DNA of 32,740 nt. Source: Schlesneria paludicola DSM 18645 (lineage in GTDB: Bacteria; Planctomycetota; Planctomycetia; Planctomycetales; Planctomycetaceae). The DNA is taken from positions 1-32,740 of the forward strand of contig CAMBQP010000046.1 of NCBI GenBank assembly GCA_945869955.1, written 5' to 3'. Below, piece by piece: positions 1 through 7,725 of this stretch (the first letter of the stretch is position 1; each line of letters opens with the position of its first letter). A model generated the notes under the pieces. The model saw only the letters and a program-made list of their open reading frames with translations. It ran no database searches and had not been told where the DNA came from. The position numbers were made by a program, and so were the translations under genes.

Positions 1-1
1 C

Positions 2-460
2 CCGACAGATGTCACATCAAAAGAGCGTCAATTGCTGGTTGAGGCACTCAAAGATCTCGCTCGTGACGCCAATCATATTGGAACCGCGCTCGCAATTACC
101 CCGACCAATGATTCTGCCGAAACTCTGCAGACACTTTTTACCGAGGTCAACACCGGCCCCATCGGCGTCGATTTTGACCCCGCCCACTTTGTGATGACTC
201 GACGCCCGGTCACCGAGGCGTTGCGAACGCTGCATGACCGGATCCTGCATGTTCAATTGCGCGACGCTCATGCGGGAAATGACGGAGCTCAAGAGCAGCC
301 CGTCGGCCAGGGAACGGTGGATTGGATTGAAGTCTTGGCCCTTCTGGGCGAAATGGACTACCGGGGTTGGCTCACCGCGATTCGAACACAAGGAATCGAC
401 CCCGCGCGGGATTTAACACGCGGAATCAAGTGGATTCAGCGAATTTTGCTGGGTGGTTGA
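2..460 (+). CDS. Sugar phosphate isomerase/epimerase, C-terminal part (5' end outside window)
   Basis: The frame is open from the left edge of the window to a TGA at 458, so only about 152 C-terminal residues are visible. The residues match the end of the AP-endonuclease-2/xylose-isomerase-like TIM barrel: an HVQLRDAH strand (the usual HV-K-D metal-site strand), then GQGTVDW (the G-G-x-D-W loop) and an LLGEMDYRGWLTAIR segment resembling the final barrel strand. Known members isomerise or epimerise sugar phosphates, inositols or hydroxypyruvate using a divalent metal, and planctomycetes have many paralogues. The substrate cannot be told from this fragment. The next gene follows after about 47 bp on the same strand, so co-transcription is possible. 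The family call is fairly firm; the specific role is unknown. Confidence 0.75.
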   Translation, partial: PTDVTSKERQLLVEALKDLARDANHIGTALAITPTNDSAETLQTLFTEVNTGPIGVDFDPAHFVMTRRPVTEALRTLHDRILHVQLRDAHAGNDGAQEQPVGQGTVDWIEVLALLGEMDYRGWLTAIRTQGIDPARDLTRGIKWIQRILLGG

Positions 461-507
461 AGACCCGCTTCGCATGAATCGTGAACCAAAGTCGAGAGGA
501 CAAACCG

Positions 508-1098
508 ATGCCAAAACTTTACATCATGACGGTGCTGGCGGCGAATCGAACCGGAATCCTGGCGGCACTTGCCAATGCCTTGGATGAACTGGGGGGAAAT
601 CTGCGCGATGTCAGCCAGGCTGTGGTTCATCAGTTTTTCGCCATGATCATGGCGGCAGAATTTCCAGACGATCAAAGTCCAGAAGTCATTGCCGATCATA
701 TTGGTGCGGTTTGCCGTGCCTTTGGTGCGAATGTCACGGTTGTCGATCCCACGCTCGCCCTGGGGATGGAAGGGAACACCGAACCGACACACAAAGAGCG
801 ATATGTTTTAACGCTCGCTGGTCGGGATCGGCCTGGAATTCTGCGGTTCCTCGCCCATCGCCTGGCGCTGGATGGGATCGATCTGGTCGATTTACAAGGG
901 CGACTGCAGGATTCGACGCAAACATTTTTGAGCGCCATGGAACTGGCCGTGCCTCGGGGTGTCGACGCCCTGCAACTCTGCGACGAATTGAGGCACGAAT
1001 TTCAGTCCGATGGAATTACGGTTTCACTGCAACACCGCCGCGTGATCGCGGCACTCGCCCACCCTGAACCGGTCGGGTTCAACACCGCGATTCCCTGA
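508..1098 (+). CDS. Tandem ACT-domain protein (GcvR-like)
   Basis: The 196-residue protein contains two ACT domains and little else. The first (about 1-85) opens with LYIMTVLAANRTGILAALANALDELGGNLRDVSQ. The second (about 95-175) opens with YVLTLAGRDRPGILRFLAHRLALDGIDLVDLQ. Both show the ACT pattern of a strand, a D/N-R-x-G-I/L turn and a helix. Such proteins sense amino acids and act through protein-protein contacts; E. coli GcvR, a repressor partner in glycine cleavage control, has the same tandem layout. I chose ATG 508 over an in-frame GTG at 481 because AGAGGA lies eight bases before it. The neighbour downstream is a UPF0210 protein, a known companion of ACT proteins. No DNA-binding domain is present, so any regulatory action is likely through a partner. 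Confidence 0.8.
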   Translation: MPKLYIMTVLAANRTGILAALANALDELGGNLRDVSQAVVHQFFAMIMAAEFPDDQSPEVIADHIGAVCRAFGANVTVVDPTLALGMEGNTEPTHKERYVLTLAGRDRPGILRFLAHRLALDGIDLVDLQGRLQDSTQTFLSAMELAVPRGVDALQLCDELRHEFQSDGITVSLQHRRVIAALAHPEPVGFNTAIP

Positions 1099-1184
1099 TC
1101 AGACAGCTTCAGCCGGCTCAGCCCCGCGACCAAGTTTATACCCGCGACCGAGACATCCGAGACCAAACCCATCGAGTAACAGCC

Positions 1185-2543
1185 ATGGTACCCAACAAGG
1201 GATTTTTCTCTGCCCTGCAGCAGATTCGGCAGTTGCCACTCGACGTACGGACCGTGACACTCGGAATCAATATTGCCGATTGTGCCGACCGGAATTTCCA
1301 CAAACTGTGTGAGGGAATTTATCAGCGGATCATCGCGAAAGCGGGTCGGATGAATGCCGTTTGCGGCGAAGTCGCCTCGCTGATGGGAGTTCCCGTGCTC
1401 CAGCGGCGTTTGTGCGTCACTCCGATTGATCGTGTGGCCCAGGGCTTAAGTGCCAACGATTTTGTCAATGTCGCCAAAACACTCGACGGGGCCGCTGCCA
1501 ATGTGCATGCGGACCGAATCGGCGGCTATGCAACCGATGTCCAGCATGGGATGTCTCAAAGTGCAAAACAGTTAATCCTGAGCCTCCCCGCAGCCCTGAC
1601 GCAAACCGAGCGGGTCCGGGCGGCAGTCCACGTTGGCTCATCCGAAAATGGGGTGAACATGGAAGCGATCGCACTGGTCGCGGCCATGCTGAAAGAGGCG
1701 GCCGAAGCGACCGCACATCGCCAGGGGGACGCCGCCGCAAAACTGGCCGTACTGGCGAATGACTCGACCGGCCATCCCCATCTCACCGGAACAGCACTGG
1801 GTGACGGCTGGGGAGACTTGGTGGTTCATGTGGGCATCGGTGCCGCAGCCATTATTCGTCATGCACTCGAACAACAGTTTCTGGAAAACCCCCGCGCACG
1901 CCTGGACGAACTCGCCTCGGTGATTCAGACCGCCGTGTTCCAGGCCACACGCGCTGCCGAGTTGGTCGGACGTGAGATTGCCGAGCGATTAGGAGCGGAA
2001 TTTGGCAGCATCGATGTGACACTGGCACCAACTCAACGACCCGGCGACAGCGTTGTCGATCTGCTGCCAGCCATGGGGATTGAACGAATTGGAGCCCCCG
2101 GAACGGCAACCGCCCTGGCGATGATCCAAAGCGCTGTCCGAGCCGGAGCCGCATTTGCCTCGTGTGCCACAGGAGGTTATTCCCGCATCATGCTGTCGGT
2201 CCTCGAAGATGCGTCACTGGCGGCAGCCACACAATCGGGAACACTGACCTTTGACCAGCTTTGTATGGCCGCAAACTCGGGGGCCAACGGTCTCGACCTG
2301 GTCTGCATCCCCGGCGATACCGATGTGGCAACCCTCTCGGCCATCATTGCGGATCAAGTTTCGTTCGCCGTACTGAACCATCGTCCGGCCGTCGTGCGAC
2401 TCGTCGTTGTCCCCGGCAAGCAGGCAGGAGACCTGGTTTCCTACGGCGGAATGAAGGGAAGTGCTCTGATTCTTCCGATACGTGGTGCGGGACTCTCCGA
2501 AAAATTTATTCAACGTGGGGGACGGCTTCCGCCAATTCGCTGA
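1185..2543 (+). CDS. UPF0210/DUF711 (PFL family) protein
   Basis: The 452-residue protein has the family signature near its start (LDVRTVTLGINIADCAD, then a conserved RMNAVCGEVASLMGVPV region) and a conserved C-terminal stretch with SYGGMKGSALILPIRG. Its length matches the family's usual ~450 residues. Known structures place UPF0210 in the pyruvate-formate-lyase/ribonucleotide-reductase-like ten-stranded barrel superfamily, but no reaction is established. There is no signal peptide, so it is probably cytosolic. It lies 86 bp downstream of a tandem ACT protein. In many bacteria and archaea a single-ACT protein (UPF0237) sits next to UPF0210, so the pair probably works together, perhaps with amino-acid sensing by the ACT partner. 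The start at ATG 1185 lacks a clear ribosome-binding site. Confidence 0.88.
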   Translation: MVPNKGFFSALQQIRQLPLDVRTVTLGINIADCADRNFHKLCEGIYQRIIAKAGRMNAVCGEVASLMGVPVLQRRLCVTPIDRVAQGLSANDFVNVAKTLDGAAANVHADRIGGYATDVQHGMSQSAKQLILSLPAALTQTERVRAAVHVGSSENGVNMEAIALVAAMLKEAAEATAHRQGDAAAKLAVLANDSTGHPHLTGTALGDGWGDLVVHVGIGAAAIIRHALEQQFLENPRARLDELASVIQTAVFQATRAAELVGREIAERLGAEFGSIDVTLAPTQRPGDSVVDLLPAMGIERIGAPGTATALAMIQSAVRAGAAFASCATGGYSRIMLSVLEDASLAAATQSGTLTFDQLCMAANSGANGLDLVCIPGDTDVATLSAIIADQVSFAVLNHRPAVVRLVVVPGKQAGDLVSYGGMKGSALILPIRGAGLSEKFIQRGGRLPPIR

Positions 2544-2556
2544 CGGCCCCTTCTGG

Positions 2557-2584
2557 ATTGAGAAACCGGGATTGAGAAACCGGG
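2557..2584. repeat. 14-bp tandem duplication
   Basis: The sequence attgagaaaccggg occurs twice head to tail in the spacer between the UPF0210 gene and queF. The second copy is followed by more GGG. It looks like simple replication slippage, and I see no associated hairpin or promoter. Confidence 0.8.
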
Positions 2585-2708
2585 CGGGTTGGGAATTCCG
2601 TCAGGATGACTACAATCTGATTCAGCGTTACGAGCCCTCCACGAGGAGCCCATTCGACCGACTCACTGTTTTTTCCCTTTCGATTACCTTCAGGACCCCG
2701 CTTGAATC

Positions 2709-3068
2709 ATGAGTTTTCGTGACCTCCTCGAAACATTTCCCAATCCGTTTCCACAGCGTGATTATTCCGTCGAAACAATTTGTCCCGAATTCACCTCGCT
2801 CTGCCCAAAAACCGGCCAGCCCGATTTCGGTGTGCTGACACTCACCTACGTCCCCGATCAGCTCTGTTACGAGCTCAAGTCGTTAAAAATGTATTTGCAA
2901 CAGTACCGAAATCACGGAGCCTTCTACGAGGCGGTGACTAATCAGATTCTCGATGATCTGGTGGCTGTCACCCATCCACGGTCCATGACGCTGGTTGGTG
3001 CCTACACACCACGTGGGGGAATTCGTACCAATGTGACTGTCCATTATCGGGCCGCCAGCGCGCATTAA
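2709..3068 (+). CDS. queF: NADPH-dependent preQ0 reductase (7-cyano-7-deazaguanine reductase)
   Basis: The 119-residue protein is a complete short (YkvM-type) QueF of the tunnelling fold. It reduces the nitrile of preQ0 to the aminomethyl group of preQ1 in queuosine tRNA modification. Visible motifs are [14 protein letters not shown] with the catalytic Cys32 (thioimide nucleophile) and Asp39 seven residues later. The QueF motif ELKSLKMY is at 55-62 and RNHGAFYE (His69, Glu74) follows. The Cys/Asp spacing equals that of Bacillus subtilis QueF (Cys55/Asp62). No other queuosine gene is in the window, so it stands alone here. The start is the ATG just before the conserved N-terminus; the ribosome-binding site is poor. 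I looked for a preQ1 riboswitch in the 165-bp leader and did not see a convincing one. Confidence 0.95.
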   Translation: MSFRDLLETFPNPFPQRDYSVETICPEFTSLCPKTGQPDFGVLTLTYVPDQLCYELKSLKMYLQQYRNHGAFYEAVTNQILDDLVAVTHPRSMTLVGAYTPRGGIRTNVTVHYRAASAH

Positions 3069-3168
3069 GCTCGCTGCCGTTGTCACCAATCGCGATACGA
3101 ACTAGTGTAATAGGCCGCGTTTTTTTTGACCACCAACACGTTGACGACCAACAGAGAGAGTCATTCGG

Positions 3169-3738
3169 ATGAAACGATCAATTCATTGGCTACGGATCGC
3201 AGGCTTCATGGGAGTCGCCGTTGCGACGTTGACACTGGGGAGCTGGGCGAACCAGAAAACCGAAAGCGACTCGAATTTTGCGAGTCAGACAATTGATGTC
3301 GGCATGGTTGTCAGTGACATCGATAAATCGCTCAAGTTCTACAAAGAAGTGATTGGCTTGACGGAAGTGGACGGATTCAAGGTCCCAGCCCAATTTGGCT
3401 TGGATGCAGGACTGGCCAATAAAATGGAACTGGATGTCCATGTGCTGCTGTTGGGGAAGGGCGAAACCGCCACCAAGCTCAAGCTGATGCAGTTCAAATC
3501 CGCTCCAGGGGCACGAGTCGACAATGGGTTTATTCATTCTTCATACGGGATCCGGTACCTCACCGTCCCCGTCAAAAATCTGAATCTCGCAGTGGAAAAT
3601 GCCGCGAAAGCAGGGGGAAAACCGATCGCCAAATGTCCAGTTCCGCTTCCCGAAGGATTCCCCGCCGGCCTGGCCCTCGCCAATTACCGCGATCCCGATG
3701 GAAATCTGATCGAACTGGTCGGCCCCTGGAAAAAGTAA
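3169..3738 (+). CDS. Exported VOC (glyoxalase/bleomycin-resistance) fold protein
   Basis: The 189-residue protein begins with a Sec-type signal (MKRSIHWLRIAGFMGVAVATLTLGSWA, cleavage near 27). A single vicinal-oxygen-chelate module follows. Its first beta-alpha-beta-beta half has IDVGMVVSDIDKSLKFYKEVIGL, and its second ends in NYRDPDGNLIELVGPW, the classic Gly-x-x-Asp-Pro-Asp-Gly-Asn-x-x-Glu-Leu element with the metal-ligand Glu. Known VOC proteins include lyases, dioxygenases and binding proteins, and the sequence does not say which this is. Export of a VOC protein is somewhat unusual and suggests a periplasmic task. An AGAGAG site precedes the ATG. A strong intrinsic terminator follows at 3831, so it is probably the last gene of its transcript. 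Confidence 0.85.
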   Translation: MKRSIHWLRIAGFMGVAVATLTLGSWANQKTESDSNFASQTIDVGMVVSDIDKSLKFYKEVIGLTEVDGFKVPAQFGLDAGLANKMELDVHVLLLGKGETATKLKLMQFKSAPGARVDNGFIHSSYGIRYLTVPVKNLNLAVENAAKAGGKPIAKCPVPLPEGFPAGLALANYRDPDGNLIELVGPWKK

Positions 3739-3830
3739 ACTAGGATCTGCGGACAGGCCCTCACAACACCGAGAATCCCAATGCCGATGATGCCGAAACG
3801 TCATCGGTCACCTCACGGATACGGAATCAC

Positions 3831-3867
3831 GACGGATGAAGAGCAAACTCTTTGTCCGTCTTTTTTT
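3831..3867 (+). terminator. Rho-independent terminator after the VOC gene
   Basis: The arms gacggatgaagag and ctctttgtccgtc form a 13-bp stem (two G-U pairs in the middle) around a caaa loop. Seven T residues follow directly. It lies about 90 bp after the VOC stop codon. The T-tract is also the first shared position of the dispersed repeat described next. Confidence 0.85.
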
Positions 3868-4088
3868 GGTCCAACCACAAACCCTGCGCGCGATACAAAT
3901 TCTTGAATCTGCAGCAAACAGGACGAATTCGGTCCGAGATTTATCGACCTTGGCGACCAAAACGATCGGACTATTCGGTCTCGACCGGCTTCGTGATCCC
4001 CTGCTCCCAGCAGCATCGTTCAGGTAAATCGATTGAAGAGTGCTGTCAATTGGTGAATCACACCCTGATCAATTCCAAAAAATGCGAT
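3861..4088 (+). repeat. Dispersed terminator-linked repeat, copy A
   Basis: This segment matches the reverse complement of 14834-15086 along its whole length. Shared blocks, in order, are tttttttggt(c/t)caaccacaa, ctgcagcaaacaggacga, ttcggt, cggtctcgac(c/t)ggcttcgt, aaatcgat, gtgaatcacac and caaaaaatgcga. The order and spacing are conserved, with some indels. Frames differ between the copies, so the conservation is not at protein level. Copy A has one ctgcagcaaacaggac unit where copy B has three. Both copies begin at the T7 tract of an intrinsic terminator and run away from the terminated gene. Confidence 0.8.
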
Positions 4089-4317
4089 GAAAACGGAATA
4101 AGGAATACAGTGGGCAACAGTGATCGAACCGAGTTGTTCGATCACCCGTAAACAATGAGGTCACGTTTCATCCGCTTCCAAACACTGTCCAATCCCTGGT
4201 TTGGCGTCGCGTACCACGATTGGCGGTTCTGGAAACTCAATGCTCATGTACTCGTCCTGTCCGGCCAGATCTGCTGGGCGCTTTCGATGAAGTCGCCGGT
4301 ATGAATTTGTAGAACGG

Positions 4318-4355
4318 GCCGAGAACTTCCCGATGCGTATCGGGAAGTTCTCGGC
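4318..4355. repeat. Perfect 17-bp inverted repeat (hairpin), isolated
   Basis: The arms gccgagaacttcccgat and atcgggaagttctcggc pair without mismatch around a 4-base gcgt loop. No T-tract follows on either strand, so it is not a standard terminator. It sits about 580 bp from the gene on its left and 650 bp from the one on its right. It could be a protein-binding palindrome, a structured RNA element or a REP-like unit. Confidence 0.8.
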
Positions 4356-4545
4356 TGAGACCGCAACCCGAACCGAAATCGCTGTTCGCCATCAACAGCG
4401 GATACTCCCCGCGAAGTGATGGTTTTGAAATCGGACACAGAGTGTTGACCGCGAATCCCCCGAATTACGCGAATCAGCGAAGACAGGACCGAAAAGTGTT
4501 AACGGCAATCGAAAAGGGAACGTCGTGGTGCAAGCCAGGTGCCAT

Positions 4546-4830
4546 TCAAAAAGATCGGTCCTTCGCCGTTCCAGGTTGGCTTGGCCAACTCGGGCGAGGT
4601 GAGCAACTGACTACGGCAACGGGTTTCACCGTTGGTGCTAAGTCGATTTCCTCACCAGGAACCATCCCGGCGACCAGTTCGCAGAATTTTGGCTGCACCG
4701 CAGCGAGAGGTCGCGTGCGTGGCAGTTCCATTTCACGGATGTTCTGCTCATCGACACTCACCCGTTCGTTCCTGTTGACGATCAGCGACGATCTCTGACC
4801 AACGATCTTTGCTTCTCCTGGTGATTCCAC
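4546..4830 (-). other. Possible relic or small ORF of unknown function
   Basis: A 94-codon minus-strand frame in the large spacer encodes a sequence with plausible composition (for example REMELPRTRPLAAVQPKFCELV), but I recognise no family. It has no clear ribosome-binding site. Its C-terminus runs into an arbitrary stop, and the sequence beyond it contains scattered stops in the same frame. It could be a decayed gene fragment, part of a repeat family or chance. Confidence 0.2.
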
Positions 4831-5008
4831 TCAACGCTCACCCCGATCCAACATTGCCGTTCGAATTCCGTGAGGACGGCATTTGCCTCTGCAATCGCTG
4901 GAAATATTCGTGACATTGAAAATCGGCGTCTCGATTGACTCGGAGTCAACGGCATTCCATGATCGAGCGTTGATGCGTCATTTTTTAAATCGATTTCGGA
5001 GAGCTTTC

Positions 5009-7531
5009 ATGCACAATTCGGCCTGCCAACTGCCGGTTCTGGCTCGAACGTGGGGCCTGTTGGATTTGTTGGGCATGCAGCCTGGTGTGGCGAGTTCTTT
5101 TCTGCTGATACTTTTCATAGGGTGTCCGAATTTTTGCGGCGATAATTCCTTAACCGCCGCTGAGGGAAAATGGCCGATGGCGGGGCGAGTCGAGCAACAA
5201 CCACTCGCCGCAGCCACCGAACGGCTGATACAAGCACTCGAATTTGTTGGTTCGCCGTTAAACCCCGCCTCGAAAACCAAACTTGATCAGGCTCTGCAAC
5301 TTCCTGACGAGGCGGATGCGACCGTCGCCGTGCAAAAACTACTCGATCCACTTTGTCTGGTGGCGATCAGTATCAATCCGGAAAGCCGGGTTTCGGTGAT
5401 GGAAGGACCAACGCAGAAAGAACTGATCCAGCAGGGGTGGCGAACGTTTTTGGTTAAGGTCCACAACGAAGCAGGTGTCACAGCACCGCTGGTTCCGGAA
5501 AGTCCCAACCTCTTGCCGGTTTTTCAACGGGGCACGAAAAATGGTCGCGAAAAACCGATGACCGATGAAAAACTGGTCCAGCCAGCCGATCTCCCCAATC
5601 GGTTCCTCGATGCACAAATGTTTGACAAACAGCCCCTGAAGCCAGGACTCTCGGGCCTTGAACTGGAATACCGCATCATCCAGCTTTACAGTCGTGATGT
5701 GGGGCGACGCGAAGCACAACTTGGATTTCATGTGGGACAGGGGACACAAGATCTTGGTTTTCGAAACTCGGTCCCGGTCCTGTTCAAAGCGGTTCCTGCG
5801 ATTGAGGTCGGCTTAGGGATCCAGGATTTTGATGGAACCCCTACCTTCGCGGCACTCACCGTTCGTGATTCGTTCGGTCGCGTTTATCCCAATCCGGCTC
5901 GCCGACTGGCTCCGGATTTCTTCTTTCACGAACAGATTTACCGAGCGGATGGGGAAACGGTGACACTGCCGCCGGGTCAGTACACCGCCGTTGTGCAGCG
6001 GGGGCCGGAATACCAGGTCGACACACACTCGTTCCAGGTCACCGCCGAGGGGGTGAGCCAGCGACTGGATTTTAAGCTGCGACGCTGGATTCATGCGGCC
6101 AAACGAGGCTGGTTTTCGGGCGATCACCATGTCCATGCTGCAGGGTGTGCCCACTACGACAGTCCGACCGAAGGAGTGGCTCCCGAGGATATGCTGCGGC
6201 ATCTCCTTGGTGAAGATTTGAATGTGGGTTGTGTCCTCTCTTGGGGGCCCTGCTGGTATACCCAGAAACGCTACTTTGAAGGGAAGACCTCGGCACTTTC
6301 CCGCCCCAATTACCTGATGCGGTATGACGTGGAAGTTTCCGGATTCCCCTCGTCGCATGCGGGACATCTCTGTCTGCTCAAATTGATGGAAGATGATTAT
6401 CCAGGAACGACACTGCTCGAAGAATGGCCCAGCTGGACACAACCGGTACTGCAATGGGGACAGAAGCAAGGGGGTGTCGTCGGCTACAGCCATAGTGGCT
6501 GGGGTCTCGCCCTCCCCGACCAGATGCCCGATGGTTCTCGCAAGTTTGCCGACAAACCCTGGGGCGGATCGGCACCTGGCTGGCAGGGAAAAGCGGCGGA
6601 CAAACTGCCTGACCTTGCGATGCCCCGGTTTGATGGAATTGGTGCCAATGAGTTCATCGTCACCACGGCGCATGGTGCGTGCGATTTTATTTCGGCGGTC
6701 GATACGCCGGCAATTTGGGAACTGAATATCTGGTATCATACGCTCAATTGCGGCATGAAAACCCGGATCAGTGGCGAGACCGATTTTCCCTGTATCTATG
6801 GTGACAAAGTGGGACTCGGTCGGATTTACGTGAAATTGCCCACCGATAAACCACTCGATTATGACGACTGGGTGCAAGGATTGAAGGATGGCCGCAGCTA
6901 TTGCGGCGATGGACTCAGCCACCTCTTCGATTTCGCCTGTAACCCTGCCGCAGAGACCCAGGCAGCAGGAACCCCGCAGGTTCGTTTTGAACTGGGTGAA
7001 ACCGGACCGAGCCAACAGCCGAGTCAGTTGGATCTGAAAAAACCTGGCAAAGTTCGGTTCACGTGTGAGGCAACCGCCCTGCTGGCGGAACAACCGACGC
7101 CTGAAACCAATGCGATCCGCTCCAAGCGACTCGATGAGAAACCCTATTGGCATCTGGAGCGTTGCCGGGTGGGAGAGACGCGAACGGTTCCAGTGGAACT
7201 GGTTGTAAATGGAAAAGCGGTCGCGAAAAAAATGATTTCCGCCGATGGATCGCTACAGAAACTCGACTTTGAAGTCGAATTGTTGCAATCGAGCTGGGTG
7301 GCGCTGCGAATCCTGCCTTCGTGTCACACGAATCCGATTTTTGTGGAAGTGGCGGGACAACCGATTCGTGCCAGCCGTGCCAGTGCCGAGTGGTGTACGA
7401 AGGCGGTGGACGTCTGCTGGAATTCGAAGCAACGAGCGATTCGGGAGTCAGAGCGGGTTGCTGCCAAAGCAGCTTACGATCAGGCACGCGAGATCTATAC
7501 CCAAATCGCCAAAGAAGCGACTGGCGAGTAA
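5009..7531 (+). CDS. Large exported CehA/McbA-type PHP-domain metallohydrolase
   Basis: The protein is about 840 residues. A hydrophobic stretch (SSFLLILFIGC, about 29-39) marks an N-terminal export signal or anchor. Residues ~70-350 are beta-rich, with a carboxypeptidase-regulatory-like segment near YTAVVQRGPEYQVDTHSF. The PHP-type metal domain follows: GDHHVH at 371-376 (the usual GDxHxH), YSHSGWG with His495, and GETDFP with Asp592. A C-terminal beta region ends the protein. Characterised relatives hydrolyse carbaryl (CehA, McbA), but most planctomycete members are of unknown substrate. I chose ATG 5009 because GGAGAG stands six bases before it. ATG 4973 and a TTG near 4883 are in frame upstream. 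A terminator follows at 7613. The fold call is good; the substrate is unknown. Confidence 0.8.
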   Translation: MHNSACQLPVLARTWGLLDLLGMQPGVASSFLLILFIGCPNFCGDNSLTAAEGKWPMAGRVEQQPLAAATERLIQALEFVGSPLNPASKTKLDQALQLPDEADATVAVQKLLDPLCLVAISINPESRVSVMEGPTQKELIQQGWRTFLVKVHNEAGVTAPLVPESPNLLPVFQRGTKNGREKPMTDEKLVQPADLPNRFLDAQMFDKQPLKPGLSGLELEYRIIQLYSRDVGRREAQLGFHVGQGTQDLGFRNSVPVLFKAVPAIEVGLGIQDFDGTPTFAALTVRDSFGRVYPNPARRLAPDFFFHEQIYRADGETVTLPPGQYTAVVQRGPEYQVDTHSFQVTAEGVSQRLDFKLRRWIHAAKRGWFSGDHHVHAAGCAHYDSPTEGVAPEDMLRHLLGEDLNVGCVLSWGPCWYTQKRYFEGKTSALSRPNYLMRYDVEVSGFPSSHAGHLCLLKLMEDDYPGTTLLEEWPSWTQPVLQWGQKQGGVVGYSHSGWGLALPDQMPDGSRKFADKPWGGSAPGWQGKAADKLPDLAMPRFDGIGANEFIVTTAHGACDFISAVDTPAIWELNIWYHTLNCGMKTRISGETDFPCIYGDKVGLGRIYVKLPTDKPLDYDDWVQGLKDGRSYCGDGLSHLFDFACNPAAETQAAGTPQVRFELGETGPSQQPSQLDLKKPGKVRFTCEATALLAEQPTPETNAIRSKRLDEKPYWHLERCRVGETRTVPVELVVNGKAVAKKMISADGSLQKLDFEVELLQSSWVALRILPSCHTNPIFVEVAGQPIRASRASAEWCTKAVDVCWNSKQRAIRESERVAAKAAYDQAREIYTQIAKEATGE

Positions 7532-7612
7532 TCGCGGAACGCCGAGCGAAGAGTTCTGTTCCATCGAGTTCTTTTCTACCGAATTCCGTTTTATCGACCC
7601 CGCCCTAACGTG

Positions 7613-7655
7613 AAACCCAGTGTCGCGACCGTCAGGTGGTGACACTGGGTTTTTG
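7613..7655 (+). terminator. Intrinsic terminator between convergent genes
   Basis: The arms aaacccagtgtc and gacactgggttt form a perfect 12-bp stem around a 16-base loop, followed by a T-rich run. It lies 80 bp after the hydrolase stop and 70 bp before the end of the converging addB-like gene. The matching A-run gives it weak bidirectional potential. Confidence 0.8.
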
Positions 7656-7725
7656 TTCTCGGGGGTTTTCGTCCTGATTTTTGTTGTCGTCGATTCTTGA
7701 TTGGGCTTTGGTGATACAACCCGGA

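Larger units (their letters stand above)
3739..5008. other. Gene-poor spacer of about 1.27 kb
   Basis: No convincing intact gene lies between the VOC gene and the large hydrolase. It holds an intrinsic terminator (3831-3867), repeat copy A (3861-4088), a perfect 17-bp hairpin (4318-4355), a short run of cgaat-type imperfect repeats around 4449-4482 (cgcgaat, cgaatta, cgcgaat) and a minus-strand open frame at 4546-4830 that may be a relic. The reading frames inside repeat A are broken. The last ~150 bases before 5009 probably contain the promoter of the hydrolase gene, but I could not pick clear -35/-10 boxes. Confidence 0.7.

Noticed and set aside
2544-2708. preQ1 riboswitch before queF
   Set aside because: The leader lacks the compact pseudoknot pattern and the A-rich tail; only a short ctcc/ggag hairpin is visible.
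5813-7153. 446-codon open frame on the minus strand
   Set aside because: It lies wholly antisense to the PHP-type hydrolase, whose plus-strand frame has clear family motifs; the minus frame has none and is a codon-bias shadow.
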